A stretch of 23,737 bases of DNA from Planctomycetaceae bacterium (GCA_031256755.1 JAIRPZ010000013.1:1-23737), one strand, 5' to 3'; counted from the stretch's first letter, positions 7,781-15,378 are shown. The notes: generated from the sequence alone by a model not told the origin. Translations and numbers: made by a program.

Positions 7781-7809
7781 TTGCCGGATTGACGTTCTGC
7801 CGATAGAAT
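7781..7809 (+). promoter_or_regulatory. Promoter of the zinc-ribbon membrane protein gene
   Basis: TTGCCG (7781-7786) and TAGAAT (7804-7809) are separated by 17 bases. The leader would be about 27 bases before ATG 7843. Confidence 0.5.
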
Positions 7810-7842
7810 AACGGCGTTGTCTTCTTTTTCCCGTTATAAGCA

Positions 7843-8745
7843 ATGAACTGTCCGCACTGCCAAGCCGTGATACCGGATGATGCAAGTCAATGTCCTTTTT
7901 GCGAAGCACTTTTTCTTCCGCTGCCGGCTTATCAGCCGTACCGTTTGCAGTTCAATAAACTCATGCGGGATACGTCTGAAATTTACAAACAGCATTTCGG
8001 AACGATGTGCCTTATCGGACTGCTGTACACCATTCCGGGGATGGCTGACGCTCTAGCAGGCACTGTCAGCACTTTATTGCAGCAAAGCAATCCTCCTCTT
8101 AATCCGGCAATAGCGGCGGGGCTGATCGGTGTCGAATTCTTTTGCAAAATCGTTCAGGCGGTATGTTCCATTTACTTCTTTGCCGGTGCGGTTCAGCATG
8201 GTCTCTTCCTTGCCAGAGGCGGCAGCGGATTCCAAATAGGGTTGATGTTCCCCGGTTTGATGACCTTTCTGACATGCGCCGGTTCGCAGATTCTTGTCTG
8301 TATGATCAGCAGTTTCTTTCCGTTAATCATAACCTGTGCCGCCATGTGCATCGTTTTCAGCGGAATTGTTGAGGATATCTTCATTGTGAGCGGAATGATT
8401 CTGATCGCAATCGTGTGGGCATTGTTTTTCGCAACCCGGCTGGCTCTCAATATCCCGCCGATTGTCGATAGGAACGCAGACGTGCTTGACTCCTTCAGAT
8501 ATTCGTGGCAAATGACATCGGGCAATTTCTGGAAGGTGCTGGTCAGTTTGTTTGTGCTGGCATTGGCAGGGATTACGGGAGCACTTCTCTGCGGTGTCGG
8601 CATCATTTTGACCATTGCGATTCTCCCGCTCGGATACTCGCTTATTTATCTGCAACTGACCGGTCAGCCGAATGTGCGGGACTATTCCTCATTACCGGTG
8701 GAGACACTCCCGCACGAACTTCGCTTGCCGGACGAAATTCCCTGA
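7843..8745 (+). CDS. Zinc-ribbon multi-pass membrane protein of unknown function
   Basis: The 300-residue protein opens with a zinc ribbon (Cys3, Cys6, Cys17, Cys20 in MNCPHC ... QCPFC), then a short cytoplasmic linker with LMRDTSEIYKQHFG. About five to six hydrophobic segments lie between residues 50 and 280, for example MCIVFSGIVEDIFIVSGMIL and VLVSLFVLALAGITGALLCG. A conserved-looking loop PPIVDRNADVLDSFRYSWQMTSGNFWKVL before the last segments resembles the Ala/Ser-helix-NFW pattern of DUF975/YciC-like inner membrane proteins, a likeness rather than an assignment. Function is unknown. dhaK starts 62 bases downstream on the same strand. Confidence 0.75.
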   Translation: MNCPHCQAVIPDDASQCPFCEALFLPLPAYQPYRLQFNKLMRDTSEIYKQHFGTMCLIGLLYTIPGMADALAGTVSTLLQQSNPPLNPAIAAGLIGVEFFCKIVQAVCSIYFFAGAVQHGLFLARGGSGFQIGLMFPGLMTFLTCAGSQILVCMISSFFPLIITCAAMCIVFSGIVEDIFIVSGMILIAIVWALFFATRLALNIPPIVDRNADVLDSFRYSWQMTSGNFWKVLVSLFVLALAGITGALLCGVGIILTIAILPLGYSLIYLQLTGQPNVRDYSSLPVETLPHELRLPDEIP

Positions 8746-8807
8746 TTTTTTCTCCCTGATCGGATACAATAGAGGACGGAAGACGGACGATTTCGGAGGA
8801 CGGAGAT

Positions 8808-9812
8808 ATGGTCATGAAAAAATTCATAAACAGCACGGAAAACATTACGCAGGAACTTTTGCAGGGTTATGTCCTTGCCTGTCCGCAACAGGTTCAACTT
8901 GTCCGCGAAAGAATCGTTGTCCGCACGCATCCGAAACCGGAACACAAAACGGCGGTCGTGGCGATGATGAGTACCGGTCATGAACCGGCACTGACCGGTT
9001 ATGTCGGCGAAGGAATGGCGGATGCGGTCGTTGCCGGCGATATTTTTACTCCGCCCGGTGCGGCGAAAATTGCCGAAATGCTGCAACTGTTCCGCAATCA
9101 TTCCGGCATGATTTTTATTGTTCCGAATCATGCGTCCAATGTCATGAATGCGAATCTTGCCATGATTACGGCGGGCAAAGACAACATTAACGTTCGCCGT
9201 TTGCTGGTTGCCGAGGACATTGCGCTGGGACAGGATTCGCCGCCTGAACACCGCCGGGGACTGGTCGGTGCTGTCCCGCTGATCAAAATTGCCGGTGCCG
9301 CTGCCGAAGCGGGACGAGGACTGGACGATATTATGGCGATTGCCGAAAAGTTCAGCAGCAAAATGGCAACGTTAACGGCAACGTTCCGTACGGCGACGAA
9401 TCCGCAGACGGGACATTATCTTCGGGAATTGCCGGACGATATGATGGATATTGGTATGGGGCAGCACGGTACCGGCGGCGGCGAGGGCCCGCTGAAAATA
9501 CTCACGGCGGATGAAACTGCCGAACTTCTTCTGAACCGCCTGCTGGACTTTCTCCGGCTGCCGGACGGCAGTAAGGTTTTACTGCTGATTAACGGCTGCG
9601 GTGCCACGACGCTGATGGAAATGTTTATTATCTTCCGCAAAGCCCATCAATTACTGACCGGGCGGGGAATGACGGTTGCCGCCTCCCGCTGCGGTGAAAT
9701 TATGACCACGCAGGAAGCGGCGGGAATTCAAATGTTTCTCGCCGAACTTGATGACGAAACCTTGCCGCTTTACGAAGCCCCAAGCAACGCACCGTATTGG
9801 ACAGTCCGGTAA
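8808..9812 (+). CDS. dhaK: DhaK-type dihydroxyacetone (short-chain ketose) kinase substrate-binding subunit
   Basis: DhaK binds dihydroxyacetone or a related ketose covalently through a histidine; DhaL supplies the ADP/ATP site. The 334-residue protein has STGHEPALTGYVGEGMADAV with His58, and IGMGQHGTGGGEGPL with His220. These match the substrate-binding His and covalent His of DhaK (E. coli His56 and His218). The length suits a single DAK1 domain, with no DhaL domain attached. ATG 8808 is preceded by GGAGGA (8796-8801); the second ATG at 8814 is less well spaced. A GATACAATA -10-like element lies at 8763-8771. No dhaL or dhaM is in the window, so the phosphoryl donor partner must be elsewhere. 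Related DhaK-like kinases act on erythrulose and other sugars, so the substrate is open. folP starts 24 bases downstream. Confidence 0.85.
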   Translation: MVMKKFINSTENITQELLQGYVLACPQQVQLVRERIVVRTHPKPEHKTAVVAMMSTGHEPALTGYVGEGMADAVVAGDIFTPPGAAKIAEMLQLFRNHSGMIFIVPNHASNVMNANLAMITAGKDNINVRRLLVAEDIALGQDSPPEHRRGLVGAVPLIKIAGAAAEAGRGLDDIMAIAEKFSSKMATLTATFRTATNPQTGHYLRELPDDMMDIGMGQHGTGGGEGPLKILTADETAELLLNRLLDFLRLPDGSKVLLLINGCGATTLMEMFIIFRKAHQLLTGRGMTVAASRCGEIMTTQEAAGIQMFLAELDDETLPLYEAPSNAPYWTVR

Positions 9813-9836
9813 CGGAAAAACAGCACTCGCCGCAAA

Positions 9837-10658
9837 ATGACAGACCGGGAAATAAACCGATGTAATAAACCTGATAAGCCGATGGTTTGGAAACTCCGCA
9901 CGCGGACACTGCGGCTGGATGCGCCGGTTTTTATGGGGATTGTCAACGTCACGCCGGACAGTTTTTCGGACGGCGGACGATTTTTAGAGCCGCAGGCAGC
10001 CGTTGATCATGCATGGCGGCTGATCGCGGACGGAGCGGGAATTCTTGACATCGGCGGTGAAAGTACCCGTCCCGGTTCGGAGGGCATATCGGCACGTGAA
10101 GAACTCCGCCGGATTCTGCCGGTGCTGCAAAAACTCGGCGATCAGCGTATAACTGTTCCGGTTTCGGTGGACACGGTTAAAGCCGAAACTGCCGGAGAGG
10201 TGATTGCTGCCGGTGCGGAAATTATCAATGATGTTTCCGGGCTTGCCGATGCGGCGATGCTGCCGGTTCTGCTTCGAACCGGTGCGGCTTACGGACTGAT
10301 GCACACGCAGGGGATTCCCAAAACGATGCAGGATAATCCGCAGTACGGACATGTTGTCCGGGAAGTGTTTGATTTTTTGCGGGCAAAAAGGAATCTGATG
10401 ATAGCGGCGGGCATTGAGCCGGAAAAAATTGCGGTTGATCCCGGTTTGGGATTCGGCAAGACGTTTGAACATAATTGGCAGTTGGTAGAAAACATAGGAG
10501 TTTTTTTGGAATTGGATGCGCCGCTTTTGGCGGGTCATTCCCGCAAGCGTTTTTTGTCGGCGAGGTATGCGGATCGGGATGCGGGAACCCGTATGGTTTC
10601 CCGGCAACTTATTCAGAGCGGCGTGCATATTCTGCGGCTGCACGAAATCGAGAGATAA
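9837..10658 (+). CDS. folP: Dihydropteroate synthase
   Basis: FolP joins p-aminobenzoate to 6-hydroxymethyl-dihydropterin pyrophosphate in folate synthesis; it is the sulfonamide target. The 273-residue TIM-barrel shows all signatures: GIVNVTPDSFSDGG (residues 34-47), LDIGGESTRPGSE (70-82), NDVSGLAD, LMHTQG, VDPGLGFGKT and the substrate loop LAGHSRKRFLS. The C terminus (SGVHILRLHEIER) matches the family's GAxxLRVHD end. Neither ATG 9837 nor the alternative at 9882 has a strong Shine-Dalgarno. The upstream start gives a charged 15-residue extension that may be non-native. It lies 24 bases after dhaK and is probably co-transcribed. No other folate gene is visible. Confidence 0.95.
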   Translation: MTDREINRCNKPDKPMVWKLRTRTLRLDAPVFMGIVNVTPDSFSDGGRFLEPQAAVDHAWRLIADGAGILDIGGESTRPGSEGISAREELRRILPVLQKLGDQRITVPVSVDTVKAETAGEVIAAGAEIINDVSGLADAAMLPVLLRTGAAYGLMHTQGIPKTMQDNPQYGHVVREVFDFLRAKRNLMIAAGIEPEKIAVDPGLGFGKTFEHNWQLVENIGVFLELDAPLLAGHSRKRFLSARYADRDAGTRMVSRQLIQSGVHILRLHEIER

Positions 10659-10716
10659 TGCCGGGGAAATTCGGGATAATTGACGCTTTTCCGGCGACTC
10701 TTTTCCGATAATGCTG

Positions 10717-11484
10717 CTATCCGCCGCCGGTGTGCTTTTTATCAAAAACGGCAATGACTGCCGGCGGATAATGACGGATACGAATGTCTTCAATATTGGT
10801 CATTTCGGAAAGCCCCGGCAGCCGGCAAATGTCGAACCGGTCATCGGACTCGATCACAAAAACAGAACCGGACGGTGCAGCAGCCATCATAAAACCGAGC
10901 ATTTCTTCCGTTTCCGGCTGCCGATCAACGTAAAAACTGTAAGGCGGCGAACAAAAAACAATCCAAGGCGTTGCGGCTGCCGGATGTTCGGCTTTATTTT
11001 TCACCCAAAAGAAAGCATCCGTTTTTTGCAGCGCACACTGCGGAAGCAAATCAAGCGATTCGAGATTTTGTTTCAATAATGCCGCTGTCGGAAGATGTAT
11101 CTCCAAAATCGTTGCCGACACTGCCCCGCGGCTGACGGCTTCAATAGCCAGCGCACCCGTTCCGCCGAAAAGATCAACCGCATGCATTCCTTTGACGGCA
11201 GGACCGACAAGATTAAACACGGCTTCCCGCACCCGGTCTTTCATCGGACGCACCCGGTTATCACCGATGTACTGCAATTTACGTCCCCGAAACTTGCCGC
11301 CGACAATGCGCAATCCGACCGCTTCTTTGCTGCCCGGTTCGCTTCCGGTATGTTTCTGTTTTTTCCTGACCGGCGGACGCACATCAGCCGCTTGTGCTGT
11401 GTTGTGATCATATTTTGTCTTACCGGTCTGCGCAATATCGAAAACGGTATCACTCTGCCGGTTTCGGGAACGTTTTTGTTTCAT
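10717..11484 (-). CDS. rsmD: 16S rRNA (guanine-966 N2)-methyltransferase RsmD-like
   Basis: RsmD methylates G966 of 16S rRNA in the 30S subunit using S-adenosylmethionine. The 255-residue protein has GLRIVGGKFRGRKL (57-70), RPMKDRVREAVFNL (79-92), the SAM motif VDLFGGTGALAIEA (103-116) and a motif IV reading IVFCSPPYSFY, where most RsmD proteins have DPPY or NPPY. A basic, low-complexity extension of about 55 residues precedes the methyltransferase domain. ATG 11484 is chosen because it overlaps the murJ stop as ATGA (11484-11481) and has GGAG nine bases upstream inside murJ; an ATG at 11499 lacks a site. It is translationally coupled to murJ. The folP gene converges from the other side with 58 bases between. 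Confidence 0.85.
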   Translation of the reverse strand: MKQKRSRNRQSDTVFDIAQTGKTKYDHNTAQAADVRPPVRKKQKHTGSEPGSKEAVGLRIVGGKFRGRKLQYIGDNRVRPMKDRVREAVFNLVGPAVKGMHAVDLFGGTGALAIEAVSRGAVSATILEIHLPTAALLKQNLESLDLLPQCALQKTDAFFWVKNKAEHPAAATPWIVFCSPPYSFYVDRQPETEEMLGFMMAAAPSGSVFVIESDDRFDICRLPGLSEMTNIEDIRIRHYPPAVIAVFDKKHTGGG

Positions 11485-13130
11485 GATTTTTTTCTCCATT
11501 TTTTGATCCCGCCGCGGAACAAAATGCCGAGTTCACGCCCGCCTAATCCGCGATAAACAACAAAAAAGACGAATGTTCCGGCAATGCCGCAGGAAAAAAT
11601 CCGCAGCAAATCGTCCAGCGAACCATGACCCGGAATGACCGCCATAACAGACCGGATCGTTATGCACATCGCACTGCATGCAAAACAGGTTCGGCAAATA
11701 CAAAGAGTCAGACCGGTAAAGTCAAGATGTCCATGTTTTAAGGTAAAGACAGTCAGCAGTGTCAGGCAGTGGATCGCCGCCGAAATACTCACCGCCATAA
11801 TGAGTCCGCATTCCTGAAATTGATAAATCAGCACAAGTCCGAGGGCGGCATTCAGGACTAAACTGCCGAATCCTGTCCGGCACGGAGTGCGGATGTCGCC
11901 GAGAATATAAAATGCCCGTATCAAAATCGGCAATGCACAGAATGCCCAAATGCCCGCACCGAACCAGAAAACCATATCCGCCGTTCTTGCCGTGTCCATC
12001 ACCGAAAAAGCACCGCGCTGAAACAAGAGGTGCGTCAGTGAATCCGATAAAAGCATCAGCGCAAAACCGGCGGGAATGGACAGCATCGTCTGTATGCGGA
12101 GTCCCAGCGTTAAATCATCGTTCAATGCGGCGTAATTTTTTTCGGCGGCGTGATGACTTAACAGCGGATAAATGGCGGAGGCAATCGCAATGCCGATAAT
12201 TCCATGCTGAAACTCATACATACGTTCACTGTAATAGATTGCCGAAGCGGCACCGGGACGCAGCGGATAGGAGATCATATTGCCGAGCCAATAAACCGGC
12301 TGATGAACACCGCCCGAAAAAGCCCATGCAATAGCGGTGGCGGTTAAAAGATTGAGTTGGACAGACATTAAACCGAAAAATTGCGGAACAAAACCGGAAA
12401 ATATTTTTTTGACTTCGCCGGAAACAAACGAAAAATGCAAACGGAACCGAAATCCACAAGACCGCATCACGGGGAGATGCAGCAGAAATTGAACAACACC
12501 TGCCGCTAAAATGCAGATCGTCAAAACGTAACATTGTCCTTCCGGGTCATCGGAACAGCGCGGCACAATAACGCTCAATCCGAAAAGCCAGATAATGTTC
12601 AGGATCGGCGGAACAAGAGTCGACACGGTAAAATGTCCGAGCGTTTGCAGAGCGGCGGAACAAACCGCTGCCATACTGATCAGAATGAGGTAGGGCAGCA
12701 GCAGCGACAAGAGATGAGCGGTTATAAACACTCGGCTGTCGGTATCAAAATACCGGATACCGATCCAGCAGAGCAGTTCGCCGATAAGTACGCCGGCGGT
12801 CAGATAGAGAAAACACCAGAATAATGTAACGGAAAGGATTGTCCATGCTTTTTGCCGGTCGGCTGCCCACACTTGGGCAAAAACCGGAACAAAACTGGCA
12901 CTGAGCGATCCGTCGCTGAAAAATCTCCGGGCGATGTCGGGAAGACGGAATGCCGTTGCGAAAGCGTCCATAATACCGCCGGCGGACATTCCGAAAGTTG
13001 CGGCGGTGAGCATATCCCGCAGGAGTCCGAGCATTCGGCTGCAAAGCGATCCGAAGCCGAGTATCAGTGTTCCCCGCAGCATTTTTTGCCGGCGGGAAAC
13101 TGATTGAGAAGGGGGATCATTTGCAGACAT
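11481..13130 (-). CDS. murJ: Lipid II flippase MurJ (MviN family)
   Basis: MurJ moves lipid II across the inner membrane for peptidoglycan synthesis. The 549-residue protein has about 13-14 hydrophobic segments and the family's N-terminal hallmark SLCSRMLGLLRDMLTAATFG, followed by DAFATAFRLPDIARRFFSDGSLSASFVPVF. That is the usual A-F-x-x-PN/D motif and the Gly-Ala/Ser-Phe-Pro segment. The frame is open to 13181, but ATG 13130 is chosen because the promoter at 13142-13171 would start transcription near 13135. That leaves only about five bases of leader, so translation may be near-leaderless; the next ATG at 13082 also lacks a Shine-Dalgarno. The presence of murJ fits evidence that many planctomycetes have peptidoglycan. 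rsmD follows with an ATGA overlap. Confidence 0.9.
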   Translation of the reverse strand: MSANDPPSQSVSRRQKMLRGTLILGFGSLCSRMLGLLRDMLTAATFGMSAGGIMDAFATAFRLPDIARRFFSDGSLSASFVPVFAQVWAADRQKAWTILSVTLFWCFLYLTAGVLIGELLCWIGIRYFDTDSRVFITAHLLSLLLPYLILISMAAVCSAALQTLGHFTVSTLVPPILNIIWLFGLSVIVPRCSDDPEGQCYVLTICILAAGVVQFLLHLPVMRSCGFRFRLHFSFVSGEVKKIFSGFVPQFFGLMSVQLNLLTATAIAWAFSGGVHQPVYWLGNMISYPLRPGAASAIYYSERMYEFQHGIIGIAIASAIYPLLSHHAAEKNYAALNDDLTLGLRIQTMLSIPAGFALMLLSDSLTHLLFQRGAFSVMDTARTADMVFWFGAGIWAFCALPILIRAFYILGDIRTPCRTGFGSLVLNAALGLVLIYQFQECGLIMAVSISAAIHCLTLLTVFTLKHGHLDFTGLTLCICRTCFACSAMCITIRSVMAVIPGHGSLDDLLRIFSCGIAGTFVFFVVYRGLGGRELGILFRGGIKKWRKKS

Positions 13131-13141
13131 AGACGGGTGAA

Positions 13142-13171
13142 ATTGTACTCTGAAGCCGGAACATCCGTCAA
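13142..13171 (-). promoter_or_regulatory. Promoter of murJ-rsmD
   Basis: On the minus strand TTGACG (13171-13166) and TACAAT (13147-13142) are separated by 18 bases. The -35 is identical to that of clpP. The predicted start lies about five bases before ATG 13130. Confidence 0.55.
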
Positions 13172-13195
13172 GCCCCTGCAAAAAAGCGTCACCGG

Positions 13196-13361
13196 CAGAA
13201 TCGGCTGAATCTGGCGGTCATAGTCAAAGACCCGTTTCGCCGGCTTTGTAGTGAACAAAAGTCCGCTCCGTTTGAACGGCACGGTAATCCTTGTCCAATG
13301 CCTGAAAGTAAACGGCTTTGCCCGCCGGAACAACGCCGTGCTGAACCTTGACACTCAAAAA
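13196..13361 (-). pseudogene. Internally deleted fragment of the hydrazine-synthase-alpha-like cytochrome gene
   Basis: This stretch matches three separate pieces of the large gene at 15559-18549, in the same order and orientation. 13196-13242 matches 16015-16061 (one mismatch seen), 13237-13334 matches 16178-16275, and 13335-13361 matches 16312-16338 (one mismatch seen). The first junction sits on a shared TCGCCG (a 122-bp deletion, which shifts the frame). The second sits on the 10-bp direct repeat CCGGAACAAC (a 36-bp deletion, in frame). Both CxxCH haem motifs are lost. The remaining peptide keeps LSVKVQHGVVPAGKAVYFQA. There is no start, signal or stop of its own. It is a remnant of a second copy rather than a working gene. 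Confidence 0.85.
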
Positions 13362-13377
13362 TCGGCGGGACACACGA

Positions 13378-13508
13378 TGGACATTGCGTATCCGGTTTTT
13401 GAGGAACTGATAGATATGAGCCGTCTCCGCGCTCACGAGCGTCCTATCGGAGTCGGCAGCGATATGCACCAACTCGCAAGATACCTCGAAGGATGGGTGA
13501 AGGAATAA
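13378..13508 (+). pseudogene. Orphan C-terminal reading-frame tail of unknown family
   Basis: From ATG 13378 the plus strand encodes 43 residues (MDIAYPVFEELIDMSRLRAH, then ERPIGVGSDMHQLARYLEGWVKE), ending in TAA at 13506-13508. It reads like the end of a real soluble protein, but the sequence to its left is the deleted cytochrome fragment on the opposite strand, so no body of a gene remains. A 9-bp inverted repeat straddles the stop codon, as expected at a gene end. I do not recognise the family. Confidence 0.35.
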
Positions 13509-13521
13509 GGTGTTCACCCAT
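13493..13521. terminator. 9-bp perfect hairpin around the orphan stop codon
   Basis: ATGGGTGAA (13493-13501) and TTCACCCAT (13513-13521) form a perfect inverted repeat with an 11-base loop. There is no T-run on either strand, so it would be a weak or factor-dependent terminator. Confidence 0.4.
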
Positions 13522-13573
13522 GCAGAGCGGGAAGCGGCATTGCTTCATCGCGGGCGCAGTTTCACGGCAGGCA

Positions 13574-14014
13574 TTATTCGCTCGTTGGTTTCTTTAAGTG
13601 CGGCACTTTGATGTCGTACTTCATTGCTGTACCGGATTTGACCGTTACGGTCAGCGGTGTGGTGGATTTTTCCGTAAACTCAGGCGGAACCGTATCTATT
13701 GTCACGTACTTGTCGCCGACTTTTTCCGTCAGACGGGTCGTGCCGAGGACAACTTTATACTCGCCCGGCTTGATACCGGCGGTGTCGTCCGCATTATTGC
13801 GCAGCGAGTACGATCCGTCTTTCTGAATTTTTCCTGACACGCTGTATTCGCTGGCAGTATCAACGAAGCAGACATAGCCGAGCGTCAGCGGTGTACCGTC
13901 TTCAAACACGGCTTGTCCGGAAACTTCTGTATGGCGGACACCGCAACCGATAATTGTTGTAACACAAATGGCTGCCGCAGCAAGGGCAATATTTCTTCTG
14001 ATCATGTTTTGCAT
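13574..14014 (-). CDS. Small carboxypeptidase-regulatory-like lipoprotein
   Basis: The 146-residue protein has a lipoprotein signal MQNMIRRNIALAAAAICVTT followed by IIGC, with Cys24 as lipid-attachment residue. The mature part is one beta-sandwich-like domain: VSGQAVFEDGTPLTLGYVCF, SGKIQKDGSYSL, GIKPGEYKVVLG and a C-terminal strand LTVTVKSGTAMKYDIKV. This layout matches the small planctomycete lipoproteins (carboxypeptidase regulatory/transthyretin-like fold) that commonly follow DUF1559 genes; the role is unknown, probably structural at the cell surface. The pilin-like gene lies 104 bases upstream on the same strand with a hairpin between, so the two are probably one transcript. No strong Shine-Dalgarno is seen at ATG 14014, nor at the alternative ATG 14005. 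Confidence 0.8.
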   Translation of the reverse strand: MQNMIRRNIALAAAAICVTTIIGCGVRHTEVSGQAVFEDGTPLTLGYVCFVDTASEYSVSGKIQKDGSYSLRNNADDTAGIKPGEYKVVLGTTRLTEKVGDKYVTIDTVPPEFTEKSTTPLTVTVKSGTAMKYDIKVPHLKKPTSE

Positions 14015-14060
14015 GGTTCTGTTTCTTGTGGTATTGTTAAAGTAAAAGTGAATGGGAATC

Positions 14061-14091
14061 CATAAACCACCGGAAACACCGGCGGTTTATG
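14061..14091. terminator. 13-bp hairpin between pilin-like and lipoprotein genes
   Basis: CATAAACCACCGG (14061-14073) pairs with CCGGCGGTTTATG (14079-14091) with a single A/C mismatch and a five-base loop. No T-run follows on the minus strand, so it may act as partial terminator or as an mRNA stabiliser that sets different levels of the two products. Confidence 0.5.
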
Positions 14092-14118
14092 TGTTTGCTT
14101 TCGCGGGTATCCGTGAAA

Positions 14119-15378
14119 TTATGGAGCGGTTTCAGTTTCACCGGCTTCGGCTGTGCCGAGAGCACTCCACGTAAAACGTCCAATGTTGAACGAAACAAAG
14201 CGGGAAGAACCGTCACCCATGCCGACATTGACTCCGGCGGTATGAAGCGAACTGGCACTCCATGTGGTGTGTTGGTTACGGGACTCTTCTCCGGGTGGAG
14301 GTGTATTGTTGTCATGCCGATAAAGTGATCCGGACTTTGATGCCGTTTTCGCGCTGGTCGGCTTGCAAGCCGTGTGACAGAACGGTCTTCTCCCGGCATT
14401 ATTGCCCTGTCCGGCATCGCCGAAAATCAATGCCGGTATACCGGCGGCTCCGTTCTTGTCACCGGAACTTCCCTCTGCATAGAGGATTGTGTTTGAGGTT
14501 CCGTCCGCAACGTTAATCTGATTTTCCGTTGCACCTCCCCAACACAGATGATAACTCCATGTCCTATCATCTGGATTGAAATTACTGGCTGCGGGGAAAA
14601 AATACCCCTTTTGTCCGTTAACTGACGGATAAACCGTATCCCAGTTCAGAGCGGTATGGGCGACAGACCAATAGGCACCGACGCATAACAAGATATTGTT
14701 CGGCGAGGCACCGTCGATAAAGGATTGCTGATCCTCTTCGGTCATACTCGGACAGAGGAAAACCGCGATTTTGCCTGATTTTACCGGATTGGCAGCGTTG
14801 TTGGCATCGCCTTCAAACGCTAAACACGCGTCATAGAGGGCTGTCAGTTCTATGAACGGCGAGAGGGCAAAGAAACCCGACGGCTCACCGCCCCGATTCT
14901 GTGAAAAGCCCTTGCCGCGGTATTTATGAGTGTCCCCGGTATTCTCGTGCTTATCGGTACAGTTGGGGTCTCCGCAGTACCCAAGAGCCGGAATGATTCC
15001 GTCATTGGTTGTCGCAAAGTTGTGTGTGCCAAGGGCAACCTGCTTGAGATGATTGCTGCACTGCATACGCCGTGCGGCTTCGCGTGCGACCTGAATGGCG
15101 GGCAAGAGTAAGGCGATAAGCATGCCGATAATGGCGATCACGACCAAGAGTTCAATAAGCGTGAAGGCACGGTTGAGGCAAGGTTTTTTGCGCCGTATTT
15201 CCTTTACGCCAATGGATTTACGTCCCCCCCCCCCCCCCCCCTGCGGGTTCGAGGACGTTAATGTGCGGGTACTGCTGGTTGCAAGGTTTGCACCGGCAGT
15301 ACGTTGACCGGTACATCGACCGGCGTTTTCGTGAACCTGATTGTTGTGAACCATCTTAACTTTCTTTTCGACAGACAT
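14119..15378 (-). CDS. DUF1559 type II secretion/pilin-like protein with G18 tract in its leader
   Basis: The 419-residue protein carries the N-methylation signal FTLIELLVVIAIIGMLIALL at residues 72-91, with Glu76 as the +5 glutamate. It then has the DUF1559 hallmarks EAARRMQCSNHLKQVALGTHNF and, near the end, NVGMGDGSSRFVSFNIG. DUF1559 proteins are an expanded planctomycete family of surface pseudopilins of unknown job. ATG 15378 has AGGAG eight bases upstream and lies after the promoter; upstream in-frame ATG 15426 lies in the promoter. The leader peptide before the cleavage site (LNRA-FTL) is about 71 residues, far longer than usual, and contains six glycines (47-52) encoded by 18 consecutive G. 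Loss or gain of one G stops translation within a few codons, so the gene is a strong phase-variation candidate. Confidence 0.9.
   Translation of the reverse strand: MSVEKKVKMVHNNQVHENAGRCTGQRTAGANLATSSTRTLTSSNPQGGGGGGRKSIGVKEIRRKKPCLNRAFTLIELLVVIAIIGMLIALLLPAIQVAREAARRMQCSNHLKQVALGTHNFATTNDGIIPALGYCGDPNCTDKHENTGDTHKYRGKGFSQNRGGEPSGFFALSPFIELTALYDACLAFEGDANNAANPVKSGKIAVFLCPSMTEEDQQSFIDGASPNNILLCVGAYWSVAHTALNWDTVYPSVNGQKGYFFPAASNFNPDDRTWSYHLCWGGATENQINVADGTSNTILYAEGSSGDKNGAAGIPALIFGDAGQGNNAGRRPFCHTACKPTSAKTASKSGSLYRHDNNTPPPGEESRNQHTTWSASSLHTAGVNVGMGDGSSRFVSFNIGRFTWSALGTAEAGETETAP
15224..15241 (-). repeat. Homopolymer of 18 G (coding strand) in the pilin-like gene
   Basis: Eighteen consecutive C on the plus strand, i.e. 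G18 on the coding strand, encode most of the Gly-6 run. With 18 G the pilin frame is read. With 19 (or 16) the next codons are ACG TAA, a stop. With 17 the frame reads GAC GTA AAT CCA TTG GCG TAA, also a stop. Confidence 0.95.
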
